DNA from: Mesorhizobium sp. LHD-90
GTDB taxonomy: Bacteria > Pseudomonadota > Alphaproteobacteria > Rhizobiales > Rhizobiaceae
Length of the DNA: 34,361 nt
Direction: 5' to 3'
Assembly (NCBI RefSeq): GCF_030929505.1
Contig: NZ_JAVFVV010000034.1
Location: forward strand, 1-34,361
Shown here: positions 1 to 7,983 of the stretch, piece by piece
Position numbering within the stretch: position 1 is the stretch's first letter
Layout: the number at the start of each line of letters is the position of its first letter
Program-made: the position numbers and the translations under genes
The notes under the pieces: generated by a model
Seen by the model: only the letters and a program-made list of their open reading frames with translations
Told to the model about the DNA's origin: nothing
Database searches by the model: none

Positions 1-101
1 TGGCGCAGGCTCAACGGGAACCGGTAGTAGAGCCAGACCGCGCGGGCAATGATCTCGGTTGGAAAGCGGTGGTTTTTGTAACGGGCGACAGCGTCAGACA
101 T
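1..101 (-). CDS. IS6-family transposase, N-terminal fragment cut by window edge
   Basis: Reading the minus strand from the ATG at 101-99 gives about 33 residues starting MSDAVARYKNHRFP and continuing through TEIIARAVWLYYRFPLSLR. The spacing of RFP, EII, AVW-YYR and PLSLR is typical of the N-terminus of IS6-family DDE transposases, which move DNA by replicative cointegrate formation. The gene runs off the left edge, so its catalytic core is not visible. Its upstream side carries a terminal inverted repeat at 135-152 that matches the repeat at 28889-28906. This suggests a related element to the transposase remnant at 28261. The family call rests on a short segment. Confidence 0.72.
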   Translation of the reverse strand, partial: MSDAVARYKNHRFPTEIIARAVWLYYRFPLSLR

Positions 102-134
102 GCCGGGGCCATTACCTCCAATCCGTTAACCCAA

Positions 135-152
135 AAACAGCGTGACAGCACC
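135..152 (-). repeat. Terminal inverted repeat of the left IS6-family element
   Basis: Read inward on the minus strand the end is GGTGCTGTCACGCTGTTT. The segment 28889-28906 has the same 18 bases with two mismatches. It lies about 34 bp upstream of the transposase start at 101, as expected for an IS6-family end. The following 8 bases (153-160) do not match those after 28906, so no shared target duplication is seen. Confidence 0.7.
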
Positions 153-350
153 GGTCGCTCTCTTGTTTGGAACTCGCTGTCCGCGCAACCCATCTTGGCC
201 AGCGGTCAAAAGCGACCGCACACAAAGGCCGGACATATGAGCGCAAGCGATCCGACCACAACGCTGCACGACAGTCTTGCAAGCAGGGGGCCGTCCACAT
301 ATGCGATTTGTTCATAGTGCGCGAGGTTCAAGGCACGGTCCGTCCGTTTT

Positions 351-370
351 CTAGCGCTCGTGGACAAAGG
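351..370 (+). repeat. Left terminal inverted repeat of the IS427-like element
   Basis: CTAGCGCTCGTGGACAAAGG is the exact reverse complement of 1185-1204. Confidence 0.9.
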
Positions 371-389
371 TTGACTGCGGAATCCGGTT

Positions 390-857
390 TTGATTCAAGG
401 CTTTCATTTGGAGGCAGCCTTGGGCGAACGGATTGGTTTGACGGACGAGGAATGGGTGCTGATCGGTCCGCTTCTTCCTGCTGAACGAGGGCGCGGATGC
501 CGCCCTGCTCAGGACAATCGACGATATTTCGAAGGCATGATGTGGATGGCGCGCACCGGCGCACAATGGCGACACCTGCCTGATGAATACGGCAAGTGGA
601 ACAGCGTCTTCCGCCGATATCGACGCTGGGTCGAAACCGGCGTGTTTGAGGCGATGCTCGAAACGCTGGCAGAGATGGTCGAGCGGGATCGAAGCGCCGA
701 CATGATCGACAGCACGATTGTCCGGGCACATCATTGTGCAGTCGGCATAAAAAGGGGACTCAGGAGGCCGAGGCGCTTGGCCGATCGCGCGGCGGCTTCA
801 CCACCAAACTCCATGCCCGCTGTGATGCGAAAGGTCGCCCGCTCGGCTTCGTCCTGA
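390..857 (+). CDS. IS427-like transposase, orfA (N-terminal half)
   Basis: This frame carries the N-terminal part of an IS5-family transposase: LTDEEWVLIGPLLP near the start, then WMARTGAQWRHLP and the first catalytic Asp in IDSTIVRAHH. Homology to the family stops near position 752. The remaining orfA residues are arginine- and alanine-rich and look like out-of-frame read-through. The start is uncertain: TTG at 390 opens the frame and a second TTG lies at 405. The protein must be joined to orfB by a -1 shift to give an active enzyme. Confidence 0.85.
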   Translation: MIQGFHLEAALGERIGLTDEEWVLIGPLLPAERGRGCRPAQDNRRYFEGMMWMARTGAQWRHLPDEYGKWNSVFRRYRRWVETGVFEAMLETLAEMVERDRSADMIDSTIVRAHHCAVGIKRGLRRPRRLADRAAASPPNSMPAVMRKVARSASS

Positions 858-1204
858 CGCCCGGGCAAACGCATGACACCCAGGGCTTCGCGCCATTGTT
901 TCGGATGATTTCCGACCGGATCGAGGCATTCCTCGCCGACAAGGGCTACGATGCCGATGCCATTCGCGAGAAGATCGCTAGCGCCAACGTCGAGGCAGTC
1001 ATCCCCTCAAAAAGCAACAGGCGCGATCCGATCCCACACGACAAAGCCAAATACAAATGGCGGAACCAGATCGAGCGGCTCTTCAACAAGCTCAAGAACT
1101 GGCGGCGCATCGCAACTCGCTACGACAAAACCAAGGAATCCTACCTCGGCTTCGTCGCCCTCGCAGCAGTCAAACTATGGATACCCTTTGTCCACGAGCG
1201 CTAG
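734..1204 (+). CDS. IS427-like transposase, orfB (C-terminal catalytic half)
   Basis: This frame holds the rest of the transposase: KKGTQEAEALGRSRGGFTTK, the second catalytic Asp in ADKGYDAD and the catalytic Glu in QIERLFNKLKNWRR. It lies in the -1 frame relative to orfA and overlaps it. It is probably made mainly as an orfA-orfB fusion rather than from the TTG at 734. The TAG stop (1202-1204) lies in the CTAG at the outer edge of the terminal repeat, so termination depends on the insertion junction. Confidence 0.85.
   Translation: MCSRHKKGTQEAEALGRSRGGFTTKLHARCDAKGRPLGFVLTPGQTHDTQGFAPLFRMISDRIEAFLADKGYDADAIREKIASANVEAVIPSKSNRRDPIPHDKAKYKWRNQIERLFNKLKNWRRIATRYDKTKESYLGFVALAAVKLWIPFVHER
749..755 (+). 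other. Probable -1 ribosomal frameshift site in the transposase
   Basis: In the orfA frame the sequence reads GGC-ATA-AAA-AGG-GGA. A slip back by one base on A_AAA_AGG gives AAA-AAG-GGG-ACT and continues into KKGTQEAEALGRSRGG, the sequence expected at this point of IS427-group transposases. The site is not the strongest canonical heptamer (A_AAA_AAG) but has the same slippery core. Confidence 0.65.
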
Positions 1205-1215
1205 AAGAAGGAACG

Positions 1216-1235
1216 GCGGCGACATTTGTCGCCGC
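1216..1235. terminator. Hairpin between the IS element and the permease gene
   Basis: GCGGCGACA and TGTCGCCGC form a perfect 9-bp stem with a two-base loop. The hairpin starts about 20 nt past the permease stop on the minus strand and is followed there by the pyrimidine-rich CCGTTCCTTCTTCT. It is a good candidate for the end of the minus-strand operon. It could also serve the plus-strand transposase. Confidence 0.6.
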
Positions 1236-1255
1236 TGGGCTAAATCGGTTCCCTG

Positions 1256-2731
1256 CTATTCGATCGGGCCTTCGACCCTCGATGCCCCGATACTTTCATA
1301 GGCCTGCGGACGATTTGCGCGCATCCAAATCGCCTGGGCGATCCCGATCACGGCCACTACGGCCAATATCCAGGGAAGCGAGTTCACCATCGGTGAATCG
1401 ACACCAGTGAGGGCTGTGAAATTGGTCACCGCCAACCACGTCGCCGCGACGATCGTCAAACCGCCGATCGTCGGCGCCAAAGTCGTGGCAAGCCCGTACT
1501 CCCCACGGCGGGCGAAGAAGATCGGGATACCGAGGGCCGTTATCGCCATAAGCAGCATCAGACCTACGGAGCCCACACCGATGAACATCGGCGAGATGGT
1601 AAGAAGCGGATCGAAGCCCGCAAACGCCGTGATGGCCGTGATGATCACCACGACTATCGTCAGGAAGACGGCCGCCACATGCGGCGACTTGTAGACTGGG
1701 TGCGTCTTTGCAAAACGATGAGGCAGCACGCCGTCACGTGCTAGGGCATACACATAGCGGGCGGTGTTGTTGAAAAGGCCAAGCACAGCAGCGAAGGCGC
1801 TCGTCACGACCAGTACACTGAACGCATGCGCGCTCCATGCCCCGAGGTAGTCGTTCGCCCTTGCCGTCACGAAGTGCCCCGGATCGGCGGCGGCTACCTT
1901 GGCGACGTCGAAGCTGCCGATCGACGTCGAGAGGCACCATGCGGTAAAGGCATAGAGCGTCGAAGCGAGTATGACCGCGATGTAGGTGGCGCGCGGAATC
2001 GTGACTTTCCGGTTCCTTGCCTCCTCCTGGTAGATCGCGGTCCCCTCGACGCCCATCATGCTGTTGAACGCATAGATCAGGGCTATGCCCAGGCCGGGCG
2101 CAAACACGGTGGAAGGCGAGAAATCGCCCAGATTGAAAGCCGGCAGCCCCTTCTGGATGACGATGGCGATGTTCAGGAGCATGACCATGAAAAGCTCCGC
2201 CACGAGCGCCACGGCCAGAACTTTCGCAACGAGCGTTACGCGGTGGTAAGCGAGCACCGCAACCGCCGCGATCGCGATTGCTGCCCACAGTTGCCAAGGT
2301 GTCTGAACACCCGTCACCAGCGCGAATAGGTCACCCGCGAAGAAGGCGAGCGCGGCCAATGTCGACATCAAAAGCGATAGGTAGGAGACCGTAGCGACAT
2401 AAGCGGACGGCAAACCCACCACCTTCCCGAAGCTTGCCGAGATGTAGGCGTAGAACGCGCCGGCGTTCTTCACGTAAGGGATCAGCCGCACATAGCCGGC
2501 CGCGAACAACAGCATCGCGATGCCGCCCAGGAGCCAGGCCCCGGGTACGCCGGCGCCATTGCCGAACGCCAACGCGATCGGCATGAGAGCGACGACCACC
2601 GCAAGCGGAGCCGCGACCGCCAGCACCATGAATACGATGTCGGACGTGCCTAGCACGCCGCGTTCAAGTTGTTCGTCTTCCGCAACGCGGACTGGTGATC
2701 CGTCGTCCAAGGTCGTTGATGTAGATGTCAT
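1256..2731 (-). CDS. APC-superfamily amino acid/amine permease
   Basis: The protein of 491 residues has about 12 hydrophobic segments, the usual size and topology of APC permeases. The first helix region contains SDIVFMVLAVAAPLAVV and the second GAWLLGGIAMLLFAAGYV, both typical of the family. A middle segment with NSMMGVEGTAIYQEEARN resembles the conserved F-EG---EEA region of APC transporters. It acts in the inner membrane. Its position beyond an amine oxidase and an aldehyde dehydrogenase on the same strand suggests uptake of the amine they oxidise; this is inference and the exact substrate is unknown. It starts at ATG 2731. A 303-bp gap separates it from the upstream aldehyde dehydrogenase, so it may have its own promoter. 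The 3' end looks intact despite the nearby IS. Confidence 0.85.
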   Translation of the reverse strand: MTSTSTTLDDGSPVRVAEDEQLERGVLGTSDIVFMVLAVAAPLAVVVALMPIALAFGNGAGVPGAWLLGGIAMLLFAAGYVRLIPYVKNAGAFYAYISASFGKVVGLPSAYVATVSYLSLLMSTLAALAFFAGDLFALVTGVQTPWQLWAAIAIAAVAVLAYHRVTLVAKVLAVALVAELFMVMLLNIAIVIQKGLPAFNLGDFSPSTVFAPGLGIALIYAFNSMMGVEGTAIYQEEARNRKVTIPRATYIAVILASTLYAFTAWCLSTSIGSFDVAKVAAADPGHFVTARANDYLGAWSAHAFSVLVVTSAFAAVLGLFNNTARYVYALARDGVLPHRFAKTHPVYKSPHVAAVFLTIVVVIITAITAFAGFDPLLTISPMFIGVGSVGLMLLMAITALGIPIFFARRGEYGLATTLAPTIGGLTIVAATWLAVTNFTALTGVDSPMVNSLPWILAVVAVIGIAQAIWMRANRPQAYESIGASRVEGPIE

Positions 2732-3034
2732 TGTCGTTGTCCCCTTTTTCTACTATTAAGACGCGAGCCCGCCGCATCGACCCCCATCGATACTTCTGTT
2801 CCTTCCGGCGGCACTCCTTGCGAACAGTGCGTTGAGGTCTGCTTCTGCCGCACCGTCTTCGATACATCGGAGGCGCGACATTTTCGGGAGTTGAGAGGCG
2901 CTGCCAAGCCCTCCCGCGCGATCCGGTCCCTTTCCGTTGGTTCGATACTTCCGTGTTCGTTGCGCGGCGTGTCGCCGGCTTCCCTGATCGGATGAAGGCC
3001 GGCTTGCTGCGCCAGCCCTGCACCCGAATAAGAA
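2732..3034 (-). promoter_or_regulatory. Intergenic leader of the permease gene with a repeated TCGATACTTC word
   Basis: No gene is supported in these 303 bp. The 10-mer TCGATACTTC occurs at 2787-2796 and 2942-2951 in the same orientation, and TCGATAC occurs again at 2859-2865. These could be half-sites for a regulator such as the AraC-type protein encoded at 6846-7922, but spacing is wide and the link is speculative. No clear sigma-70 promoter was recognised. Confidence 0.3.
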
Positions 3035-4546
3035 TCAATCCAGTTCAGGCGCCTCCAGACGCATGCAGGTCGCTCTGGTCTCCGTGTAGGCGTTGATCGC
3101 TTCGGACCCGAACTCGCGTCCAAGCCCGGAGAGTTTGTTGCCGCCAAAGGGAACTGCGGTGTCGAGGATATTGTGGGTGTTGAGCCAAACCGTTCCGGCA
3201 TCGATCTGCGCAGCCAGCAGGTGCGCCTTATTCAGGTCGCGCGTCCAGATGCTTGCCCCGAGACCGTAGATGGTGTCGTTAGCAAGAGCCTTGACCTGGC
3301 GGAGGTCGTCGATGGGCATTGCGAGCACGACCGGTCCGAACACCTCTTCGCGGGCAATGCGCATGTCGGCGCGGCCGTTCTTCAGGATCGTCGGCCTGTA
3401 GAAGTACCCGGGTCGGTTTTCCTGGCTGGCTCCCGATAGAGGCTCCGCGCCTTCGTCGATGCCGCTCGCGACAAGACCGGAGACGCGCTCGAGTTGGCGT
3501 TTCGAAATCAATGGACCGAGCTGTGTTTGCGTGTCAAAGCCGTTGCCGAGCCTCAGCTCGTCGGCGATAGCCGCGACGCCCATCGTGACTGCGTCGAAGA
3601 TCGAGGCTTCGACGAACAGACGCGATCCGGCCGTGCAGACTTGTCCTGAGTTGGGGAAAATCGCATTGGCCGCCCCGGCAATGGCTTTGTCGAGGTTGGC
3701 GTCCGCAAGCACGATGGTCGGCGACTTGCCACCCAGTTCCAACGTTACACGCTTCATCTGGCTGGCGGCGGAAGCCAGGATGCGCTGACCCGTGGCGGTC
3801 GAACCTGTGAACGCGATCTTGCGCACCAGCGGGTGATCGACAAGCGCCTGGCCGGCCGTCGCTCCGTATCCGGTCACGATGTTGATCGCGCCGTCGGGGA
3901 TGCCAGCTTCAAGGATAAGTTCGCCCAGGCGCAGCGACGTGAGGGAGGCTTCCTCGGATGGCTTCAGCACGATCGTGCAGCCGAAAGCGATCGCCGGCGC
4001 GATCTTCTGGATCGCTTGGCCCAGAGGGAAGTTCCACGGCGTTATGCCGCCGACAACGCCGACTGGCCGACGCTCGGTGTATGCACGGTACGTGCCGCCA
4101 TCATCAACGAAGGGCGAAAGCGTCAGATATTCGCCGGCCATCTTCGAACTCCAGCCACCGTAGTAGCGCAGCGCGTCGACGGTGAATTCGAGATCGACAT
4201 TGCGCGTGACGTAATAGGGTTTGCCGCTGTCCAGCGTTTCGAGCCGGGCCAATTCTTCGGCGTCACGTTCGATCAGGAGCGCCAGCTTTTCCAAGAGGCG
4301 CCCCCGATCGAGCGGCCGCATCTTTTGCCACGCGCTGCTTTCGAATGTACGCTGAGCCGCTTGGACCGCGAGATCGATGTCGGCCGACGAACCGGCAGCG
4401 ATTTTGGCTATGGGTTCTTCGGTCGCCGGGTCGAAAACATCGATAAATTCGCCGGAAGACGGCGAGCGCCAGTCACCGTCGATCAGCAGGCTTCCCTCGG
4501 GAATGCGGACAGGTGCGCCACCATTGCGTTCGATCGTTTTCAGCAT
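3035..4546 (-). CDS. NAD-dependent aldehyde dehydrogenase, phenylacetaldehyde/betaine-aldehyde type
   Basis: The protein has 503 residues, the normal length for class ALDH enzymes. Visible motifs are PWNFP with Asn172 (oxyanion hole), FTGSTATG near 247-253 (cofactor), ELGGKSP with catalytic Glu270, GQVCTAGSR with nucleophile Cys304, and the C-terminal PFGGNKLSGLGREFG. The FTGSTATG and NIVTG wording resembles FeaB/StyD-like phenylacetaldehyde dehydrogenases. It should oxidise the aldehyde released by the adjacent amine oxidase to a carboxylate in the cytoplasm. Start ATG 4546 has GGAG about 9 nt upstream. The 185-bp upstream region contains the inverted repeat at 4659-4673. A second ALDH is encoded at 9632-11140. 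Substrate preference cannot be read directly. Confidence 0.9.
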   Translation of the reverse strand: MLKTIERNGGAPVRIPEGSLLIDGDWRSPSSGEFIDVFDPATEEPIAKIAAGSSADIDLAVQAAQRTFESSAWQKMRPLDRGRLLEKLALLIERDAEELARLETLDSGKPYYVTRNVDLEFTVDALRYYGGWSSKMAGEYLTLSPFVDDGGTYRAYTERRPVGVVGGITPWNFPLGQAIQKIAPAIAFGCTIVLKPSEEASLTSLRLGELILEAGIPDGAINIVTGYGATAGQALVDHPLVRKIAFTGSTATGQRILASAASQMKRVTLELGGKSPTIVLADANLDKAIAGAANAIFPNSGQVCTAGSRLFVEASIFDAVTMGVAAIADELRLGNGFDTQTQLGPLISKRQLERVSGLVASGIDEGAEPLSGASQENRPGYFYRPTILKNGRADMRIAREEVFGPVVLAMPIDDLRQVKALANDTIYGLGASIWTRDLNKAHLLAAQIDAGTVWLNTHNILDTAVPFGGNKLSGLGREFGSEAINAYTETRATCMRLEAPELD

Positions 4547-4658
4547 GTCTCAACTCCGTTCGTCTTCGCGCCACGGCATCTGCGGGCGGGCTGCAAAATC
4601 ATCTGAGATTGACGCCCGGAATAGCCTCCAGTTCCAATATCATCGCCTGTCGCGTTTC

Positions 4659-4673
4659 ATGCCGAATCGGTAT
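4659..4673. promoter_or_regulatory. Candidate operator ATGCCG-AAT-CGGTAT upstream of ALDH
   Basis: The near-perfect inverted repeat (one mismatch) lies 113 bp before the ALDH start. It matches two other intergenic repeats, at 17186-17200 and 23373-23387, in arm sequence, 3-bp centre and flanking TTC...C bases. It also fits the LysR-type T-N11-A pattern. Confidence 0.5.
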
Positions 4674-4731
4674 CAAGCCGCGGAAAGAGATCGTCAGTTC
4701 AAGATCAAACATTTGAAGGCCAAGGATGCGC

Positions 4732-6705
4732 CTAGCAGCATTTGGGCAGCCCTTCCGAACCGGCGCCATGTGGTTTGGCGGCGGGGATCTTCATGGCTGG
4801 GCTGACAGCGAAGAAATTGTTCGGCTTAAGCGTGAACCCTGCATATTCGACAGGCATCACCGGGAAATCCTCCGGCTTGCAGACATGGGTATGGCCGAAG
4901 CTGTGCCACAGCACGATGTCCTTGTTGTCGATGCTGCGGTTCTGCCGCACATAGACCGGCAGTCCGCACTCGCCAGCATGCTCGTTGGGATAGTCGCCGC
5001 TGGCGAAGCGCTCATCGGGGGCATAGGGGGTCACCCAGATGTGCTTGCTGGCGAAGCCGGCGCGCTTGTAGACCGAGCTTCCCGGGTCGGCGAGTAGAGT
5101 GGGCGCCGGCATAACGACGACCTTGTAGCCGGGTGCGTTGCCAACTTCATTCTTCACGTTGGGGTTCACGACCTTCCAGAATCGGCCGGTCGCTCCATCG
5201 GCCTCCCGGGTGGCGTTGGCCTCGTTCTCCAGCAGTTCGCTCGACACCTTGAACACATTGCCGTGTGGGTTGTCGGGGCCGATCGGCACCCGCCTGTATT
5301 CGTGCTCCGTGACGCTGTTGCCGGTGCCGTCGATTGCCATATGCAGCCGGGCATTGAAGAAGTGCTGGTGCGACGGGCCACCCATTGAGGGGGTGATCAT
5401 CCCGCCCCATTCGTAGCGCTCGTCCGGCATCAGTGCGGCGGTCTGGACGATGCCGGTCAGCTTGGCCTCGAACTGGATGGTGCCCTCCTGGTAGAGGTAC
5501 CAGTAGAAGCCGTAGTCGTAATTGCCGACGGTCGCGAAGAAGCTGACGACCAGCCGGCGCGACCGGCGGGTTTCGCTCAGATTGCTCCTGAACTCGTTAT
5601 GCTTCCACAGAATGCCGTAGTCTTCCTCATGCATGCAGATTGCGTTCTTCATCACGAAGGCGTTGCCGAGATCGTCCGAGGCGGGCACGTCGAAATAGTG
5701 GATGTGGCCGAGGCAGTCGCAGCCCAGTTCGAGCTGGTTGGCAAGCTTGCCGAGACCGAATTCACCTGCGTCGAAGGCGCATTTGCCGAAATGCTGAGGT
5801 GTCGGGTCCGCATAGGGAACGGCCATCTCGGTGATGCTTGCTCGATAGATGATCGAGCGAAGGCGGCCGTTGTCGCGGAACCCGAGCTGGCTGAGAACCA
5901 GACCCTCGCGTGGTGTGAAACCGACGCGAAATTCCCAGTCCTGCCACGTCACCTTCCAGCCATCGACGGTGAAGCTCGGGCCTTCCGGCTGCACGATCTC
6001 GAGCGGCTTCAGATCGGTGCGCGCGGGACTCAGCGTCTCGCTGTCGTAGTTGTATTGCTTGCGCGGGATCGGAACCATGCGGCCGTCGTCGAAGAAAGAG
6101 ATCACCTTGCCCTCGATGAGGTCCACGACGGCAACGACGCCTTCGATCGGGTGGGCATAGGCGTTGTCCTTTTCGAATGCCCGGTAATAGGACACGGCAC
6201 GCAGGATGCGACGGCCCTTGTAGGGTTCGAATTCGAAATAACCGGGCGAGATGGGATCGACCTGGATGAGATCGATCTCGCTGTCGGTGAGTCCACGCTT
6301 GACCATGGCGTTCCGCCATTGCAGGTCGGCCTTGACGATTTCCGCAGCACGGAAGAAATCCTCGACGATGATCGGCGGGTGACCGTTCTCGTGATCCGTC
6401 TTGAGCTCCTTCCACGACGCTAGGTTGTTGGTGCGCAGATCGACCAGAGCCTCGGCCGCGCGTCCCGTCGCTATGTCGAGGGTGAGGATGAACGCCGTGC
6501 GCGAGAAATCTTGCCCGTCGACATACGCGTCCACTTCGGACTTGGGTGGCTCATTCAGTTCAACGAAGGGAAAGCGCGGCAGGGTGCCGATGTCCTTGCT
6601 CTCGCGAAGGATCCTGCAGGCCCCGTCAATCTCCTCAATGGTCAGCGGGTCGAGAGGATGACGAACCTCAGCGGTTTTGGCCGATTTGCAGTGAATTTTA
6701 TCCAT
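4732..6705 (-). CDS. Primary amine oxidase (copper/topaquinone)
   Basis: The protein of 657 residues matches bacterial copper amine oxidases in length and all active-site landmarks. TVGNYDYG gives the topaquinone precursor Tyr396. SHQHFF gives copper ligands His446 and His448. GHTHVCKPEDFPVMPVE gives the third ligand His607. FDAGEFGLG gives the probable catalytic base Asp312, and LGCDCLG with ICMHEED matches the conserved Cys region. It converts a primary amine, O2 and water to aldehyde, ammonia and H2O2. I chose ATG 6705 because the family N-terminus begins there and AGGA lies 9 nt upstream; the frame opens earlier (6900) but would overlap the upstream regulator. No signal peptide is visible, so it is probably cytoplasmic. 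The neighbouring FeaB-like ALDH suggests an aromatic monoamine. Confidence 0.95.
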   Translation of the reverse strand: MDKIHCKSAKTAEVRHPLDPLTIEEIDGACRILRESKDIGTLPRFPFVELNEPPKSEVDAYVDGQDFSRTAFILTLDIATGRAAEALVDLRTNNLASWKELKTDHENGHPPIIVEDFFRAAEIVKADLQWRNAMVKRGLTDSEIDLIQVDPISPGYFEFEPYKGRRILRAVSYYRAFEKDNAYAHPIEGVVAVVDLIEGKVISFFDDGRMVPIPRKQYNYDSETLSPARTDLKPLEIVQPEGPSFTVDGWKVTWQDWEFRVGFTPREGLVLSQLGFRDNGRLRSIIYRASITEMAVPYADPTPQHFGKCAFDAGEFGLGKLANQLELGCDCLGHIHYFDVPASDDLGNAFVMKNAICMHEEDYGILWKHNEFRSNLSETRRSRRLVVSFFATVGNYDYGFYWYLYQEGTIQFEAKLTGIVQTAALMPDERYEWGGMITPSMGGPSHQHFFNARLHMAIDGTGNSVTEHEYRRVPIGPDNPHGNVFKVSSELLENEANATREADGATGRFWKVVNPNVKNEVGNAPGYKVVVMPAPTLLADPGSSVYKRAGFASKHIWVTPYAPDERFASGDYPNEHAGECGLPVYVRQNRSIDNKDIVLWHSFGHTHVCKPEDFPVMPVEYAGFTLKPNNFFAVSPAMKIPAAKPHGAGSEGLPKCC

Positions 6706-6780
6706 GACAAGGTCCTGATATTCCTTGCCGAAAATCTGGCACGCAGGTGCATGGACAGTCAGTGCAGGGTAGGCCAAAAT

Positions 6781-6790
6781 TTTTGCAAAA
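6781..6790. promoter_or_regulatory. AT-rich palindrome in the amine oxidase promoter region
   Basis: TTTTGCAAAA is a perfect 10-bp palindrome inside a longer AT-rich run flanked by GGCC on both sides (GGCCAAAA... and ...ACGGCC). It lies about 75 bp upstream of the amine oxidase start, in the 140-bp gap after the AraC-type gene. It is a plausible regulator site or promoter element, without direct evidence. Confidence 0.3.
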
Positions 6791-6845
6791 ACGGCCAGCC
6801 TAAGCTGAGCAAGTCTGATGACGGGAAAGAGGTCACCACGACCCG

Positions 6846-7922
6846 TCAGCGTTTTGACGGAGCGCGCTTGGCGAACTGCTTCGGCGAGAGGCCGGTCCAA
6901 GTTTTGAAGGCGCGGGAAAAAACGGCTATGTCCGAATAGCCGAGGCGGCTGGCCAGTTCGGAAACCTGCATCGTCCGCGACAGGAGAAGCTTTTCGGCTT
7001 TCTGTTTCCTCTGGCTTTGCAGCATCTCGCGGAAGGAGGTTCCTTCAAGCTCCAGCTTCCTGCGCAGACTGCGCGCCGAGAGGTTCAACTCCTTGGCGAT
7101 GACGTCGATATCGAGCGCCGAACCACCGAGGCGGCGCGAGATGCAGGTGGCGACCGCTTCCGAGACGCTAGCCGTTTCATCGCTGTCCCCCGTCATCAAA
7201 TCCATAAGATGCCGCTCCGCCGTCCTGATGACGCCGTGGCGATCGTCATCGGAGGCGCCGGGCAGGGGACGATCCAGGTCCCGGTTGTTTATGGTTATCC
7301 CGTTGAACGTGCCCGAGCCGCGAACCGGACCTTTGAAGAAAGCGGCGAGGCGCTGCTCGCGTGTCTCAATTTCATGTTCGAACTCGATCAGCACCGGCGT
7401 CCATCGCGGCGTGGTCAGCTGGCGTATGAGGGAAACGATGGCTGAAATCGTGAATTCGGCGTCCTGACGGCGTGGCCACAGCGACGGATCGCCGACGCCA
7501 TAGGAGTATACGGTGGTGTCGTCCTCGCGGGTGACGATCAGGTTCGTGTTCGCCTGCCATGCGGTCTGGAAGGTCTCGAATATGCCGAGGACCTCCCGCA
7601 GCGATCCTGCATTCAGGATGATCGCGCAGATCGGACCCAGCATCTGCAACCGAAAACTCGAACCAAGCTCAAGACCGAAATAGGGGTTGGAGGTAGCTAC
7701 CGCTGCGTCCTCCATCAGTTCGATATAGGACCGTAGCGGCAGGCGGGCGTAAGGCGATCTCAAATCGGCTCGCGAGAGCCCTTGCTTCCTCAGAAGCTTG
7801 TCGATCGGCGCGTGATGGCGCAACAACTCGCCGATGATCGGCTCGAAAAAGAAGGCGCGTATGGTGGAGCACCTGCGCGGCTTCCTCGATGCCTGCTGTG
7901 GTTGTCGCTTTGTGTCCTGCAC
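6846..7922 (-). CDS. AraC-family transcriptional regulator
   Basis: The 358-residue protein has the AraC two-part layout. About 250 N-terminal residues resemble the arabinose-binding-type sensor domain (OruR/ArgR-like group), including SYIELMEDAAVATSNPYFGLELG. The C-terminal 100 residues form a double helix-turn-helix: VIAKELNLSARSLRRKLELEG, then VSELASRLGYSDIAVFSRAFK and the signature WTGLSPKQF. The start is GTG at 7922 with GGAG about 10 nt upstream. It lies between the amine oxidase and the acyl-CoA ligase on the same strand and is the obvious candidate activator of the amine oxidase/ALDH/permease genes. The inducer is unknown. Confidence 0.88.
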   Translation of the reverse strand: MQDTKRQPQQASRKPRRCSTIRAFFFEPIIGELLRHHAPIDKLLRKQGLSRADLRSPYARLPLRSYIELMEDAAVATSNPYFGLELGSSFRLQMLGPICAIILNAGSLREVLGIFETFQTAWQANTNLIVTREDDTTVYSYGVGDPSLWPRRQDAEFTISAIVSLIRQLTTPRWTPVLIEFEHEIETREQRLAAFFKGPVRGSGTFNGITINNRDLDRPLPGASDDDRHGVIRTAERHLMDLMTGDSDETASVSEAVATCISRRLGGSALDIDVIAKELNLSARSLRRKLELEGTSFREMLQSQRKQKAEKLLLSRTMQVSELASRLGYSDIAVFSRAFKTWTGLSPKQFAKRAPSKR

Positions 7923-7934
7923 TAAAGCCGGTCT

Positions 7935-7947
7935 CCGACAATGTCGG
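7935..7947. promoter_or_regulatory. Palindrome CCGACAATGTCGG upstream of the AraC-type gene
   Basis: Perfect 6-bp arms flank a single central base, 12 bp upstream of the regulator start codon and inside the 61-bp gap after the ligase stop. It could be an autoregulatory site. Chance occurrence is also possible. Confidence 0.25.
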
Positions 7948-7983
7948 TTGATGACACGTACGTCTTGAGCCTGCGCGAAGCGG

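Larger units (their letters stand above)
351..1204 (+). mobile_element. IS5-family (IS427-like) insertion sequence, apparently complete
   Basis: The element is bounded by perfect 20-bp inverted repeats at 351-370 and 1185-1204. The outermost CTAG on each side may be the target duplication, since CTAG-like or TA targets are usual for this family; in that case the element itself is 355-1200. It encodes a transposase split over two overlapping frames, the standard arrangement of IS427-group elements. All three DDE residues are visible: Asp in IDSTIVRAH, Asp in ADKGYDAD and Glu in QIERLFNK. It sits between an IS6-family end and the 3' end of the APC permease gene and interrupts no recognisable gene. 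Nothing was recognised in the 198 bp at 153-350. Confidence 0.9.

Noticed and set aside
112-315. 67-codon minus-strand ORF between the two IS ends
   Set aside because: It crosses the IS6 terminal repeat and is Cys/Arg/Trp-rich without a recognisable family. Treated as chance.
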